A stretch of 64,000 bases of DNA from Anaerolineae bacterium. GTDB lineage: Bacteria; Chloroflexota; Anaerolineae; Promineifilales; Promineifilaceae. The DNA lies in assembly GCA_023954475.1 (NCBI GenBank), contig JAMLHW010000002.1, positions 372,001-436,000 of the forward strand. The letters run 5' to 3'. A program made the translations under genes and the position numbers. Below are positions 47,610-56,141 of this stretch, piece by piece; position 1 is the first letter of the stretch, and the number at the start of each line of letters is the position of its first letter. The notes beneath the pieces are model-generated. The model was not told the origin of the DNA. It worked only from the letters and a program-made list of their open reading frames with translations, and did no database searches.

Positions 47610-48614
47610 CTAGAAATACGCCGGGTCGTAGGAACCGATCAAGCGAATGTAATTGGCGCGTTCAAACGCTGCCGGCGCCGGCACATTAATCTGGCTCAGA
47701 CTGCCGCGCAATTGATCGAGCGATTCGTATTCGTTTTGCAGCAACCAGTCTTTCATGCCACCCAATATGTCTTGTATGCGGTAGACGCCGTTACGCAACA
47801 ATTCTGAGGCCAGCATGGCAACGTCAGCGCCGGCAGCCACTGCTTTGAGTGCGTCTTCGGACGTGTGAATGCCGGTTGTCAGGGCCAGACTGGTGTCGAT
47901 ACGCCCGTACAAGAGGGCAATCCAACGCAATGGAAGCCGCATTTCGGCCGAATTGCTCAAGATCAAGTTGGGTGTCACATCGAGATTCTCCAAATCGAGA
48001 TCAGGTTGGTAGAATCGATTGAAGAACACCAATCCATTTGCCCCCGCCTCAACCAAACGGCGCGACATCGTCCCTATGGCGCTGAAGTACGGATTCATCT
48101 TCAACGCCACCGGAATACTGACTGACGATTTTACGTCGCGCAGCACGTCGATGTAAATTTGCTCCACTTCGGCCGAACTGATTTCCAGACTCGTGGGAAT
48201 GTAGTAGATATTCAACTCCAACGCGTCGGCACCCGCCTCCTCAATCTGACGCGCATACCGAATCCAGCCACCAGTCGATACGCCATTCAAGCTGGCAATT
48301 ACCGGCATATCCAGTGCCGACTTCGCTTTGCGAATGTGGTCGAGGTAGGCTTCAGGGCCAACATCGCGGTAACTCGGCGCTTCAGGAAAATAAGAAAGCG
48401 CTTCCGCATACAGCTCAGTGCCTTCCGTCAAATAGCGATCCAGCGTATGGCTAGCGCGATTGATCTCCTCTTCAAACAGCGAATAAAGCACGACACCTGC
48501 TGCCCCGGCGTCTTCCATTTCACGCAGTGTGCTGATGTGGCGCGTCAACGGTGACGACGACGGAACAATCGGGTTCTTCAATTCCAATCCGAGATAGGTC
48601 GTTGATAAATCCAT
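47610..48614 (-). CDS. Dihydroorotate dehydrogenase-like protein
   Basis: 334-residue TIM-barrel flavoprotein-like enzyme ([148 protein letters not shown]). It lacks clear DHOD substrate loops and belongs to the subfamily encoded beside nifJ in many bacteria, of unknown substrate. ATG 48614 has GAGGAGAAACCTG before it. It lies 46 bases after the nifJ stop, so both are one operon. Confidence 0.85.
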   Translation of the reverse strand: MDLSTTYLGLELKNPIVPSSSPLTRHISTLREMEDAGAAGVVLYSLFEEEINRASHTLDRYLTEGTELYAEALSYFPEAPSYRDVGPEAYLDHIRKAKSALDMPVIASLNGVSTGGWIRYARQIEEAGADALELNIYYIPTSLEISSAEVEQIYIDVLRDVKSSVSIPVALKMNPYFSAIGTMSRRLVEAGANGLVFFNRFYQPDLDLENLDVTPNLILSNSAEMRLPLRWIALLYGRIDTSLALTTGIHTSEDALKAVAAGADVAMLASELLRNGVYRIQDILGGMKDWLLQNEYESLDQLRGSLSQINVPAPAAFERANYIRLIGSYDPAYF

Positions 48615-48660
48615 CAGGTTTCTCCTCAACAGTTTCAGGTAACAGTCACCTGTCGGGTTC

Positions 48661-51600
48661 TTACTCTATGGCGGCGAGATTGGTATAGCTTTCCCAACGC
48701 TCTTCGACATCACCTTTTGCTAGTGCCAACAGCCGGGCAGCAGCCTCAGGATTACTTTGCAACAACATGCGATAGCGCCCTTCGCGATAAATGTAATCCT
48801 CCAGCTTGACTTGCGGTTTGCGCCGCGAATCGAGGCTGAATGGGTTCTTTTCCTCTAAAGCCAAATCAGGATTGTAGCGATAGAGCGGCCAATAACCACT
48901 TTCTACAGCAGCCTTTTGTTGCTCCAGGCCGAATTTCATATCGTAGCCATGAGCAATGCAATGGCTGTAGGCAATGATCAGCGATGGGCCATCATATGCT
49001 TCTGCTTCCTGAAGGACGCGAATGGTATGCGCATCATTGGCGCCAAAGGCGATCCGGGCGACATAGATGTTGCCGTAGCTAATTGCCAACAGGCCGAGGT
49101 CTTTGCGGCGCGTCGATTTTCCGGCGGCAGCAAATTTGGCGACAGCGGCTCGTGGTGTGGCTTTCGACATCTGACCACCCGTATTGGAGTAAACTTCGGT
49201 ATCCAGTACGAGGACGTTGACATTGCGCCCAGAGGCAAGCACGTGATCGAGGCCACCATAGCCGATGTCATATGCCCAGCCGTCGCCACCGACGATCCAG
49301 ACGCTTTTCTTGACCAGTACATCGGCCATGCTTTTGAGATTACTGAGATCATGTGCCATTTCGGCCGAACCGTTTGCCTGCAACAACTCGTCCAAACGCG
49401 TTTTCAATTGTGCGACGCGATCGCGTTGGCGACCGATAGCCGCGTCATCGATCTGGTCCGCAAACAGCAATGCATCGACCAATTGCACACCGATCACTTC
49501 CCGGTGCTGACGGAGCAAATTCGTTGCAGCTTCAATACGCTGATCGAGTGCTACGCGCATCCCCATACCAAATTCGGCATTGTCCTCAAAAAGCGAATTC
49601 GACCATGCCGGACCGCGACCGTCTGCATTTTGCGACCACGGGGTCGTCGGCAGGTTGCCACCATAAATCGACGAGCAGCCGGTTGCATTGGCGATGATAG
49701 CGCGGTCGCCAAACAGGCGGCTCATCAAGCCCAGATATGGCGTCTCACCACAGCCGGCGCAGGCACCCGAGAACTCAAACAACGGATCGAGTAACTGTGA
49801 GTATTTGACCTGATTGAGCGCCAACTGGCTGCGATCCATTTCCGGTAACGTCAGGAAATAATCCCAGTTTTCGGCTTCCTGCTGGCGCAGCGGGGCTTGC
49901 GGTGCCATGTTGATCGCCTTGAATTTCGGCTGCTTCTTGTTTTTGACCGGGCAAACTTCAACACACAAGGTACAACCCGTGCAATCTTCCGGTGCAACTT
50001 GCAAGCTGAACTGCATGTCCTTGAATTCTTTGTACCGAGCCGGGACAGATTTGAATGTCTCAGGAGCAGGTTCGGCCGAATCGGGATCGAACAGCTTCAT
50101 GCGAATGACCTGATGCGGACACACCAGCACACATTTACCGCATTGAATGCAAATATCCTCATCCCAAACGGGAATCTCCTGCGCGATATTGCGTTTTTCA
50201 TACTTCGTCGTCCCGGTCGGATAGGTGCCGTCAGCCGGCATGGCACTTACCGGCAAAGAATCGCCCACACGCTCGATCATACGTGCCGTCACCGATTGGA
50301 CAAACTCAGGAGCATACGCGGGAACCGCGGGCACGCGTTCAAACATGCTCGTCACAGTTTGTGGCACTGTCACCTCGTGCAAGTGGGCAACCGCAGCATC
50401 GACTGCCGCGTTGTTCATGTCGACAACCGCCTGACCGCGTTTGCTATACGATTTCACAATAGCCATTTTGATGCTCTCAATGGCATCCTTGCGGCTGAGT
50501 AACGGCTTGCCGGTAACCTGCTCCATCAAGGCAAAGAAACACGTCTGCATGATGGTATTGATGCGACGACCCAACCGAACTTCAGCCGCCAAAGCGTAGG
50601 CATCGACGACGTAAAAACGCAACTGCTTGTCGATAATGGTTTCCTGAACGCTGCGCGGCAGGTAATCCCAAACCGTATCGGCATCGTATGGGCTGTTCAG
50701 TAGAAAAGTTGCTCCAGGCTGAGCTAAGCGCAACACATCATAACGCTCAAGGAAATTGAACTGATGGCACGCCACAAAATTGGCGCGCTCGATTTGATAG
50801 GTCGATGTAATCTTGCGAGGACCAAACCGCAAATGTGATACCGTTACCGCACCTGCTTTCTTGGAATCGTAGACAAAATGACCCTGCGCAGAATTGCCTG
50901 TATTTTCACCGATGATTTTGATAGAGTTTTTATTTGCGCCAACTGTACCGTCAGAACCGAGTCCATAGAACACAGCGCGCACGACATCGTCATCTTCGGT
51001 TGAAAATGCCTCATCATATGCAATGCTTGAGTGTGTTACATCATCAATGATGCCGACTGTAAAGTGATTTTTGGGTTTATCGGCCGAAAGCCCATCAAAA
51101 ATGCCCTTGATCATCGCCGGCGTGAATTCTTTCGATGAAAGACCATAGCGACCACCGACAATTTTCGGCAAATGGGCAAATGGCGCGTCACCGTTCGCCC
51201 ACTGCTCCATAACCGCTGATACAACGTCGAGATAGAGCGGTTCACCGGCCGAACCTGGCTCTTTGGTGCGGTCGAGAACCGCAATCTTCTCAACGGTGGC
51301 CGGAAATGCGTTGACGCACGCAGCCATATCAAACGGCCGATACAGCCTTACAAATACCGCTCCGACCTTCTCTCCCCGCTCTACGAGATAATGGACGGTC
51401 TCATTGACGGCACCGGTTCCTGAACCCATCAAGACAACCACGCGCTCTGCATCTGGCGCACCGACATAATCAAAGAGATGGTATTGACGACCGGTCAGTG
51501 CAGCAAATTTGTCCATTGCTCCTTGCACGATTCCAGGCGCAGCATCGTAGAATGGATTGACTGTCTCGCGAGCCTGGAAGAACACATCGGGGTTTTGCGC

Positions 51601-52254
51601 CGTACCGCGCAGCACGGGATGATCCGGCGACAGACCACGTTGACGATGCGCAAAAACCAATTCATCATTGATCATGGCGCGAATCGTCTCATCGTCGATA
51701 GCCGCAATTTTATTGATTTCGTGGGATGTTCTAAACCCGTCAAAGAAATGAATAAATGGAAGGCGCGCTTCCAACGTGGCTGCTTGCGCGATCAATGCCA
51801 TGTCATGCACTTGCTGCACCGAACTGGACGCCAGCAAGCCAAAACCGGTGTTGCGAGCAGCCATCACGTCACTGTGGTCACCGAAAATGGACAATGCCTG
51901 AGCGGCAACAGAACGCGCGGCAACGTGAAAGACAGTTGAAGTCAATTCACCGGCAATTTTGTACATGTTGGGGATCATCAACAGTAATCCCTGAGACGCG
52001 GTAAACGTGGTCGTTAACGCGCCAGTTTGCAGAGCACCATGAACGGCACCGGCAGCACCGCCTTCGGCCTGCATCTCAACTACCATTGGTACTGATCCCC
52101 AGATATTGGGGTCACCATGCGCAGACCACTGGTCGGCTAACTCGCCCATTGGGGACGATGGGGTAATGGGATAGATGGCGATGACTTCATTGACTTTGTG
52201 GGCAATTCGCGCTGCGGCTTCGTTGCCGTCGATTGTGATCATCTGGGTTGTCAT
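48661..52254 (-). CDS. nifJ: Pyruvate:ferredoxin (flavodoxin) oxidoreductase NifJ
   Basis: 1197-residue single-chain PFOR, the usual length. Order of domains: domain I ([27 protein letters not shown]), the gamma-like domain with [22 protein letters not shown] near residue 430, two-cluster ferredoxin domain near residue 690-770 ([33 protein letters not shown]), and the TPP domain ([79 protein letters not shown]). It oxidises pyruvate to acetyl-CoA with reduction of ferredoxin or flavodoxin. It is divergent from the Rrf2 gene, with four or five TGAC-N4-GTCA-like sites in the 352-base gap. Confidence 0.95.
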   Translation of the reverse strand: MTTQMITIDGNEAAARIAHKVNEVIAIYPITPSSPMGELADQWSAHGDPNIWGSVPMVVEMQAEGGAAGAVHGALQTGALTTTFTASQGLLLMIPNMYKIAGELTSTVFHVAARSVAAQALSIFGDHSDVMAARNTGFGLLASSSVQQVHDMALIAQAATLEARLPFIHFFDGFRTSHEINKIAAIDDETIRAMINDELVFAHRQRGLSPDHPVLRGTAQNPDVFFQARETVNPFYDAAPGIVQGAMDKFAALTGRQYHLFDYVGAPDAERVVVLMGSGTGAVNETVHYLVERGEKVGAVFVRLYRPFDMAACVNAFPATVEKIAVLDRTKEPGSAGEPLYLDVVSAVMEQWANGDAPFAHLPKIVGGRYGLSSKEFTPAMIKGIFDGLSADKPKNHFTVGIIDDVTHSSIAYDEAFSTEDDDVVRAVFYGLGSDGTVGANKNSIKIIGENTGNSAQGHFVYDSKKAGAVTVSHLRFGPRKITSTYQIERANFVACHQFNFLERYDVLRLAQPGATFLLNSPYDADTVWDYLPRSVQETIIDKQLRFYVVDAYALAAEVRLGRRINTIMQTCFFALMEQVTGKPLLSRKDAIESIKMAIVKSYSKRGQAVVDMNNAAVDAAVAHLHEVTVPQTVTSMFERVPAVPAYAPEFVQSVTARMIERVGDSLPVSAMPADGTYPTGTTKYEKRNIAQEIPVWDEDICIQCGKCVLVCPHQVIRMKLFDPDSAEPAPETFKSVPARYKEFKDMQFSLQVAPEDCTGCTLCVEVCPVKNKKQPKFKAINMAPQAPLRQQEAENWDYFLTLPEMDRSQLALNQVKYSQLLDPLFEFSGACAGCGETPYLGLMSRLFGDRAIIANATGCSSIYGGNLPTTPWSQNADGRGPAWSNSLFEDNAEFGMGMRVALDQRIEAATNLLRQHREVIGVQLVDALLFADQIDDAAIGRQRDRVAQLKTRLDELLQANGSAEMAHDLSNLKSMADVLVKKSVWIVGGDGWAYDIGYGGLDHVLASGRNVNVLVLDTEVYSNTGGQMSKATPRAAVAKFAAAGKSTRRKDLGLLAISYGNIYVARIAFGANDAHTIRVLQEAEAYDGPSLIIAYSHCIAHGYDMKFGLEQQKAAVESGYWPLYRYNPDLALEEKNPFSLDSRRKPQVKLEDYIYREGRYRMLLQSNPEAAARLLALAKGDVEERWESYTNLAAIE

Positions 52255-52371
52255 ACCGAAACTCCTTGATCAAACTCCACACTGTTTCTGGTGCAAAGGG
52301 TGGACACGTTACAAACAACGGGCCGTTCACACCTGGATTTGATTATAGAGTTGGGTACGTTTTGCAGGCAG

Positions 52372-52405
52372 TGACAGATGACACGTGTCACGGTGACAAT
52401 TGTCA
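52372..52405. promoter_or_regulatory. Operator-like cluster on the nifJ side of the divergent region
   Basis: TGACAGATGACA (52372-52383), the perfect palindrome TGACACGTGTCA (52379-52390) and the perfect palindrome TGACAATTGTCA (52394-52405). The outer two are 22 bp apart centre to centre. They sit 118-151 bases before the nifJ start. Confidence 0.65.
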
Positions 52406-52502
52406 TGCAGCGCAACCCCTGCGACTCACAGCGGACCAGCTCATATTCGTTTAAGAAAGGTGGATGGTGATTCGGCCGAAAACCCGCCTCAACAACAAAA
52501 AG

Positions 52503-52537
52503 TGACAAATGTCATACGTAATACATGACATTTGTCA
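52503..52537. promoter_or_regulatory. Operator-like pair on the Rrf2-gene side of the divergent region
   Basis: TGACAAATGTCA (52503-52514) and TGACATTTGTCA (52526-52537), 23 bp apart centre to centre, are mutual reverse complements. A further partial copy (ATGTCAAATGTAAC) follows. They lie 70-104 bases before the Rrf2 gene start and may overlap its promoter. Confidence 0.7.
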
Positions 52538-52606
52538 TGTCAAATGTAACGCAGTGCGGCGTAAAGTTGAGTTTGTCGGTCAACAATGGTTACTTTGAGA
52601 GGGTAT

Positions 52607-53062
52607 GTGTTGCAGATCAGCCGAAAAACCGACTACGCCGTACGCATCATGATTGAATTGGGCGCAAGCGGCAACGAGGAACGTGTACCAGCCAAACTTG
52701 TTTCCCGGCGTACCGGCGTTCCCAAGTCATTTCTCTATAAAATTATGGCCGATCTGGTAAGAGCTGGTTTGGCTCGCACGTATGCCGGCGCAACCGGCGG
52801 TATTTCGTTGGCAAAACCAGCCCGAGAAATCAACATGCGCCACATCATTGAAGCGATTGATGGTCCCATCTGTTTCAATCTCTGCCTCATCAAACCGGGG
52901 GAGTGCCCACGAGACAAGGTTTGTCCGGCACACGGTTTTTGGGCTGACTTGCAGACCAATGTTATTGCGCAACTGGAAGCGGCAACGCTAGACACGTTAG
53001 TCGCTGAAGGTGAATTGTTGAAGCGCGGTCAAATACGTGCACCAATCGAGTTTCACGGGTAA
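52607..53062 (+). CDS. Rrf2-family transcriptional regulator with possible Fe-S site
   Basis: Rrf2 protein of about 151 residues, likely starting at GTG 52607 or TTG 52610, giving the family-typical LQISRKTDYAVRIMIELG; TTGAGAGGG lies just upstream. An ATG at 52586 would add seven residues and has no Shine-Dalgarno site. The winged helix covers residues 1-75 (PAKLVSRRTGVPKSFLYKIMADLVRAGLARTYAGATGGISLAKP). Then CFNLCLIKPGECPRDKVCPAHGFW holds four cysteines in the position used by IscR/NsrR/RsrR-type regulators to hold an iron-sulfur cluster. It may sense oxygen, NO or redox state and act on the adjacent TGAC-N4-GTCA sites. Confidence 0.85.
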   Translation: MLQISRKTDYAVRIMIELGASGNEERVPAKLVSRRTGVPKSFLYKIMADLVRAGLARTYAGATGGISLAKPAREINMRHIIEAIDGPICFNLCLIKPGECPRDKVCPAHGFWADLQTNVIAQLEAATLDTLVAEGELLKRGQIRAPIEFHG

Positions 53063-53084
53063 CAAGCAACCGACAGGATAGTAC

Positions 53085-53810
53085 GTGACTACGGTAACTG
53101 AAGCCAAGCCATCACAGCCCGGTCAGCGGCGTTTACTACCGCGCTGGGCCTGGTTTTATAGTCCGCTTGTGCTAGTCGCGAGTGCAATTCTAGCCTTTAA
53201 CATTTTCCAACCGATCACCGTTCTGCCACGCATCACCCTTTCTCCAGGATTTGCTCTGAAAAACCAGGAACAGATCACGATCACGAGCGAGGATCGGCGC
53301 GGTCAGTTGACGTTGTTCAGCTTCAGTTACTCGAATTGCGAAGATTGCAAGCAAACTCCGGCGCAAATTGATGCCATTCGCACGGCGCTACGTGAACGCT
53401 ATTCGGCCGATATCGGCCTCGACATTGCCACAATTTCCCTCGATCCAGAACGCGACACACCACAAAATCTCGGCACCAGCATTGCGCCTTCACAATCGGA
53501 CAATCCCATCGGCTGGGAATGGTTGACCTCCGAATCAAACCGGGTGCGCCACGTAGTAGGAGGTGGCTTTGGACTTTTTTACAAGGCTACCGAGCCAGAC
53601 GGTGACGGAGATTACGACATCCGGTTTGAACCGCGCTATGTTCTCGTCGATCGGCTGGGAATCATGCGGGCGATTTATCACACAGCAACACCCGATGTCG
53701 ACCTTCTCGAACGCGACATCAACTTTCTGCTCAACGAAGAACAAAACAGCAAAGGCGTTGCCAAAATTGGCTACGAAGCGGCACATCTTTTCCTGTGTTA
53801 CCCACGCTGA
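53085..53810 (+). CDS. SCO1/SenC-like protein lacking the usual copper ligands
   Basis: 241 residues with one N-terminal membrane helix (WFYSPLVLVASAILAFNIF) and a thioredoxin-fold SCO domain (TLFSFSYSNCEDCKQTPAQIDAI, ATISLDPERDTPQNLG, FEPRYVLVDRLGIMRAIYH). Normal SCO proteins have C-x3-C-P and a histidine after the second strand; here the cysteines are C-x2-C (CEDC) and the histidine site reads R (YVLVDR). So copper transfer may be lost or changed, and a thiol or electron role is possible. The GTG start follows the Rrf2 gene by 22 bases. The gene opens the ba3 oxidase operon. Confidence 0.75.
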   Translation: MTTVTEAKPSQPGQRRLLPRWAWFYSPLVLVASAILAFNIFQPITVLPRITLSPGFALKNQEQITITSEDRRGQLTLFSFSYSNCEDCKQTPAQIDAIRTALRERYSADIGLDIATISLDPERDTPQNLGTSIAPSQSDNPIGWEWLTSESNRVRHVVGGGFGLFYKATEPDGDGDYDIRFEPRYVLVDRLGIMRAIYHTATPDVDLLERDINFLLNEEQNSKGVAKIGYEAAHLFLCYPR

Positions 53811-53827
53811 GAACAACGACACCGATC

Positions 53828-54511
53828 ATGACATCTGTCACTGAAACACCAACCAAAGTTGAAAACAGCACAAAAAGAGCGCCTCGCAGCCGAGCAACTA
53901 TTGCCATATGGGCCGTTCTGGGCATTACGCTGGGAATATTGCTCGCTTATTTCGCTGTCCGTCTGGCATCCGGTCAGCCGCTTATCGGCCCACCCCGCTT
54001 CAACGGCATCGTCATGCAATCGCCACAGCCCATGCCCAATTTCACACTGACGGCGCATACTGGGGAAAAAGTCAGTCTTAATGATTATCGCGACAAGGTG
54101 GTGTTGCTCTACTTCGGCTACACTTTTTGCCCCGACGTTTGTCCGGCTACGATGTGGGAACTGTCAGAAGCTATCGGCCGATTGTCTCCAAAGCAGCAGG
54201 ATCAGGTGCAGGTGCTGATGATTTCGGTCGATCCGGAACGCGACACAACAGAAAAACTGGCGGATTATGTTGCGCATTTCAACCCGGCATTTGTCGGAAT
54301 GACCGGCACAGAGGACGAGATTCTTTCAGCGACGACGCCGTTCGGCATTTATTATGAAAAACACGACGGTTCGGCCGAATCAGGCTATCTGATTGATCAC
54401 ACGGCCAGCGTTACCGTCCTCGACAAAGACGGCTACATGCGGCTGATTTATCCGTTCAATACACCGGCGGAGGCTATTTCGGCCGATTTGATCCATCTCA
54501 TCCGCCAATAA
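53828..54511 (+). CDS. SCO1/SenC copper chaperone for cytochrome oxidase
   Basis: 227 residues: an N-terminal membrane anchor (IAIWAVLGITLGILLAYFAV), then the SCO domain with copper ligands intact, YFGYTFCPDVCPATMWELSEAI (C-x3-C-P) and GYLIDHTASVTVLD (histidine). It delivers copper to the CuA centre of the subunit II encoded downstream. The ATG at 53828 is chosen; it lies 17 bases after the previous stop. It is a paralogue of the gene upstream. Confidence 0.9.
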   Translation: MTSVTETPTKVENSTKRAPRSRATIAIWAVLGITLGILLAYFAVRLASGQPLIGPPRFNGIVMQSPQPMPNFTLTAHTGEKVSLNDYRDKVVLLYFGYTFCPDVCPATMWELSEAIGRLSPKQQDQVQVLMISVDPERDTTEKLADYVAHFNPAFVGMTGTEDEILSATTPFGIYYEKHDGSAESGYLIDHTASVTVLDKDGYMRLIYPFNTPAEAISADLIHLIRQ

Positions 54512-54586
54512 CAACGTGATTATGGTGTCCGCTTGGCGACAACGAGCGCATGACACTGAAACATTGCACAGGGAGGTTATATCGAA

Positions 54587-54712
54587 ATGAAACCCAAGAA
54601 AGAGTACAAAACCCCGGCAGGAACCGTCGTACTGATGGTCATCTTCATCTTGCTGATTATCGCCTTGTGGGGCAGCGCCTATTTGACCATGTTATCACGG
54701 GGAGCGACGTAA
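54587..54712 (+). CDS. Small single-helix subunit of ba3-type cytochrome oxidase (subunit IIa-like)
   Basis: 41 residues: MKPKKEYKTPAGTVVLMV followed by one membrane helix (VVLMVIFILLIIALWGSAYL). GGGAGGTTATATCGAA precedes the ATG, and the gene lies between SCO and subunit II. Thermus-type ba3 oxidase has a similar small subunit IIa that supplies a missing helix to subunit II. The start and length are clear, although so short a protein gives little independent evidence. Confidence 0.75.
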   Translation: MKPKKEYKTPAGTVVLMVIFILLIIALWGSAYLTMLSRGAT

Positions 54713-54725
54713 AAGGAGCCAAAAT

Positions 54726-55217
54726 ATGCACATTGATCGTACTGAAAGAACCTACATGATCATCGCCGGTGCGCTGATCGCCGTTTTCTTCGGATTAGTA
54801 GTCGTCAGCAGCCTGGCTTATGGCATCCAGGTGCCGGCACCGGAAGCTCGTGTCGATCCCCAAACGGTCGCCACGCCGGGCAACTCGCCGTGGGGCGATC
54901 CGATTGACGAGCGTGTGCGCGAATTAGCGCCGGGTCAGTATGAAGCATTTATCCTGGCTCAAACCTGGGTCTTTCTGCCCAATGTCATCGAAGTGCCGGT
55001 CGGTTCAACCGTGACATTCCAGGTAACGAGCAAAGACGTTCAACACGGCTTCAACTTAAGCGGCACGAATATCAACATGATGATCATTCCCGGTCAGGTT
55101 TCCAAACTGACCGCCACGTTTAATGAACCGGGTGAATACGCATTCATCTGCAATGAATATTGCGGTATCGGCCATCAGACCATGTTCGGCCGACTCATCG
55201 TAACAGACGAAGGATAG
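54726..55217 (+). CDS. ba3-type cytochrome c oxidase subunit II (CuA)
   Basis: 163 residues with one N-terminal membrane helix (YMIIAGALIAVFFGLVVVSSLAYG) and a periplasmic cupredoxin domain. CuA ligands are visible: the histidine of DVQHGFNLSG and CNEYCGIGHQTMFGRL (two cysteines, glutamate carbonyl position, histidine, methionine). The single helix, instead of two, is the ba3/B-type pattern and agrees with the separate IIa subunit upstream. It receives electrons from cytochrome c and hands them to heme b in subunit I. Confidence 0.93.
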   Translation: MHIDRTERTYMIIAGALIAVFFGLVVVSSLAYGIQVPAPEARVDPQTVATPGNSPWGDPIDERVRELAPGQYEAFILAQTWVFLPNVIEVPVGSTVTFQVTSKDVQHGFNLSGTNINMMIIPGQVSKLTATFNEPGEYAFICNEYCGIGHQTMFGRLIVTDEG

Positions 55218-55220
55218 CAA

Positions 55221-56138
55221 ATGCAGGCGACTGAAACGACACTGCACGAGCTAAATACAACACACCCGCCGCAATCGTTGTGGAAGACGATTGTCGTTCT
55301 CTTCAAGCTGCGCGTTGTCTCCTTACTGGTGCTAGCTGCGTTTGGAGGTGCTGCGCTCGGCGCAATGGCCGGCAGAGGCGCATCGAGTTGGGCGTTGCTG
55401 CTGCTGGCTGTCGTCGGTACATTGGCTGCAGCCGGCGCTTCGGCAATCAATCAATATTTGGAGCGCGACCGCGATGCACGCATGAGTCGTACAGCGTCTC
55501 GTCCGCTGGCAACGGGTCAAATCGGCCGACCCGATGCGGTACTATGGATTGGTGTGGGCATGGTCATCTCGGCCACCGTACTTTCTGCGGTGTTCAATCT
55601 GGCACTGGCATTCTGGATTTTAATGGGAACGTTGATTTACGTACTCGTCTACACCGTCTGGCTCAAGCCGCGCACAACATCCAACATCGTCATCGGTGGT
55701 GCAGCAGGCAGTTGTGCAGTCCTCAGTGGTGGCGCAGCAATGGGCGCCTGGACAGATCCCGGCGTTTTGATTCTCGCCGCACTGGTGTTTGTCTGGACAC
55801 CTGTCCATTTCTGGGCTCTGGCACTTGCCTATCGCAACGACTACATAAAAGCCGACTATCCGATGTTACCGGCACGTGTCTCACCCGCCAAAGCGGCGCA
55901 GCGCACAGCACTTTACACCATTCTCACCGCACTATGTGGCATTGCCCTTGGCTTATGGCCACAAATTGATCCCATTTTCCTTACCCCTGTCGGAATAGCG
56001 ACTATTTTCCTGATCACACGCACCTGGCAGTTGGTTGCAAAGCCCGAAACATGGGCCGCCCTCAAACTCTTCCACTTTTCAAATCTGTATTTAGCCCTCG
56101 TGCTCGTTGTGAGCATGTTCGCCCTACTGTGGAGATAA
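55221..56138 (+). CDS. ctaB: Protoheme IX farnesyltransferase (heme O synthase)
   Basis: 305-residue membrane prenyltransferase with about nine helices. The characteristic motif NQYLERDRDARMSRTASRPLATGQ (two Asp-rich groups with R) lies near residue 78, and FVWTPVHFWALALAYRNDYIKADYPMLP near residue 205. It makes heme O for the oxidase. It overlaps neither neighbour but sits 3 bases after subunit II and 3 bases before subunit I, so the operon is tightly packed. Confidence 0.93.
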   Translation: MQATETTLHELNTTHPPQSLWKTIVVLFKLRVVSLLVLAAFGGAALGAMAGRGASSWALLLLAVVGTLAAAGASAINQYLERDRDARMSRTASRPLATGQIGRPDAVLWIGVGMVISATVLSAVFNLALAFWILMGTLIYVLVYTVWLKPRTTSNIVIGGAAGSCAVLSGGAAMGAWTDPGVLILAALVFVWTPVHFWALALAYRNDYIKADYPMLPARVSPAKAAQRTALYTILTALCGIALGLWPQIDPIFLTPVGIATIFLITRTWQLVAKPETWAALKLFHFSNLYLALVLVVSMFALLWR

Positions 56139-56141
56139 ATT

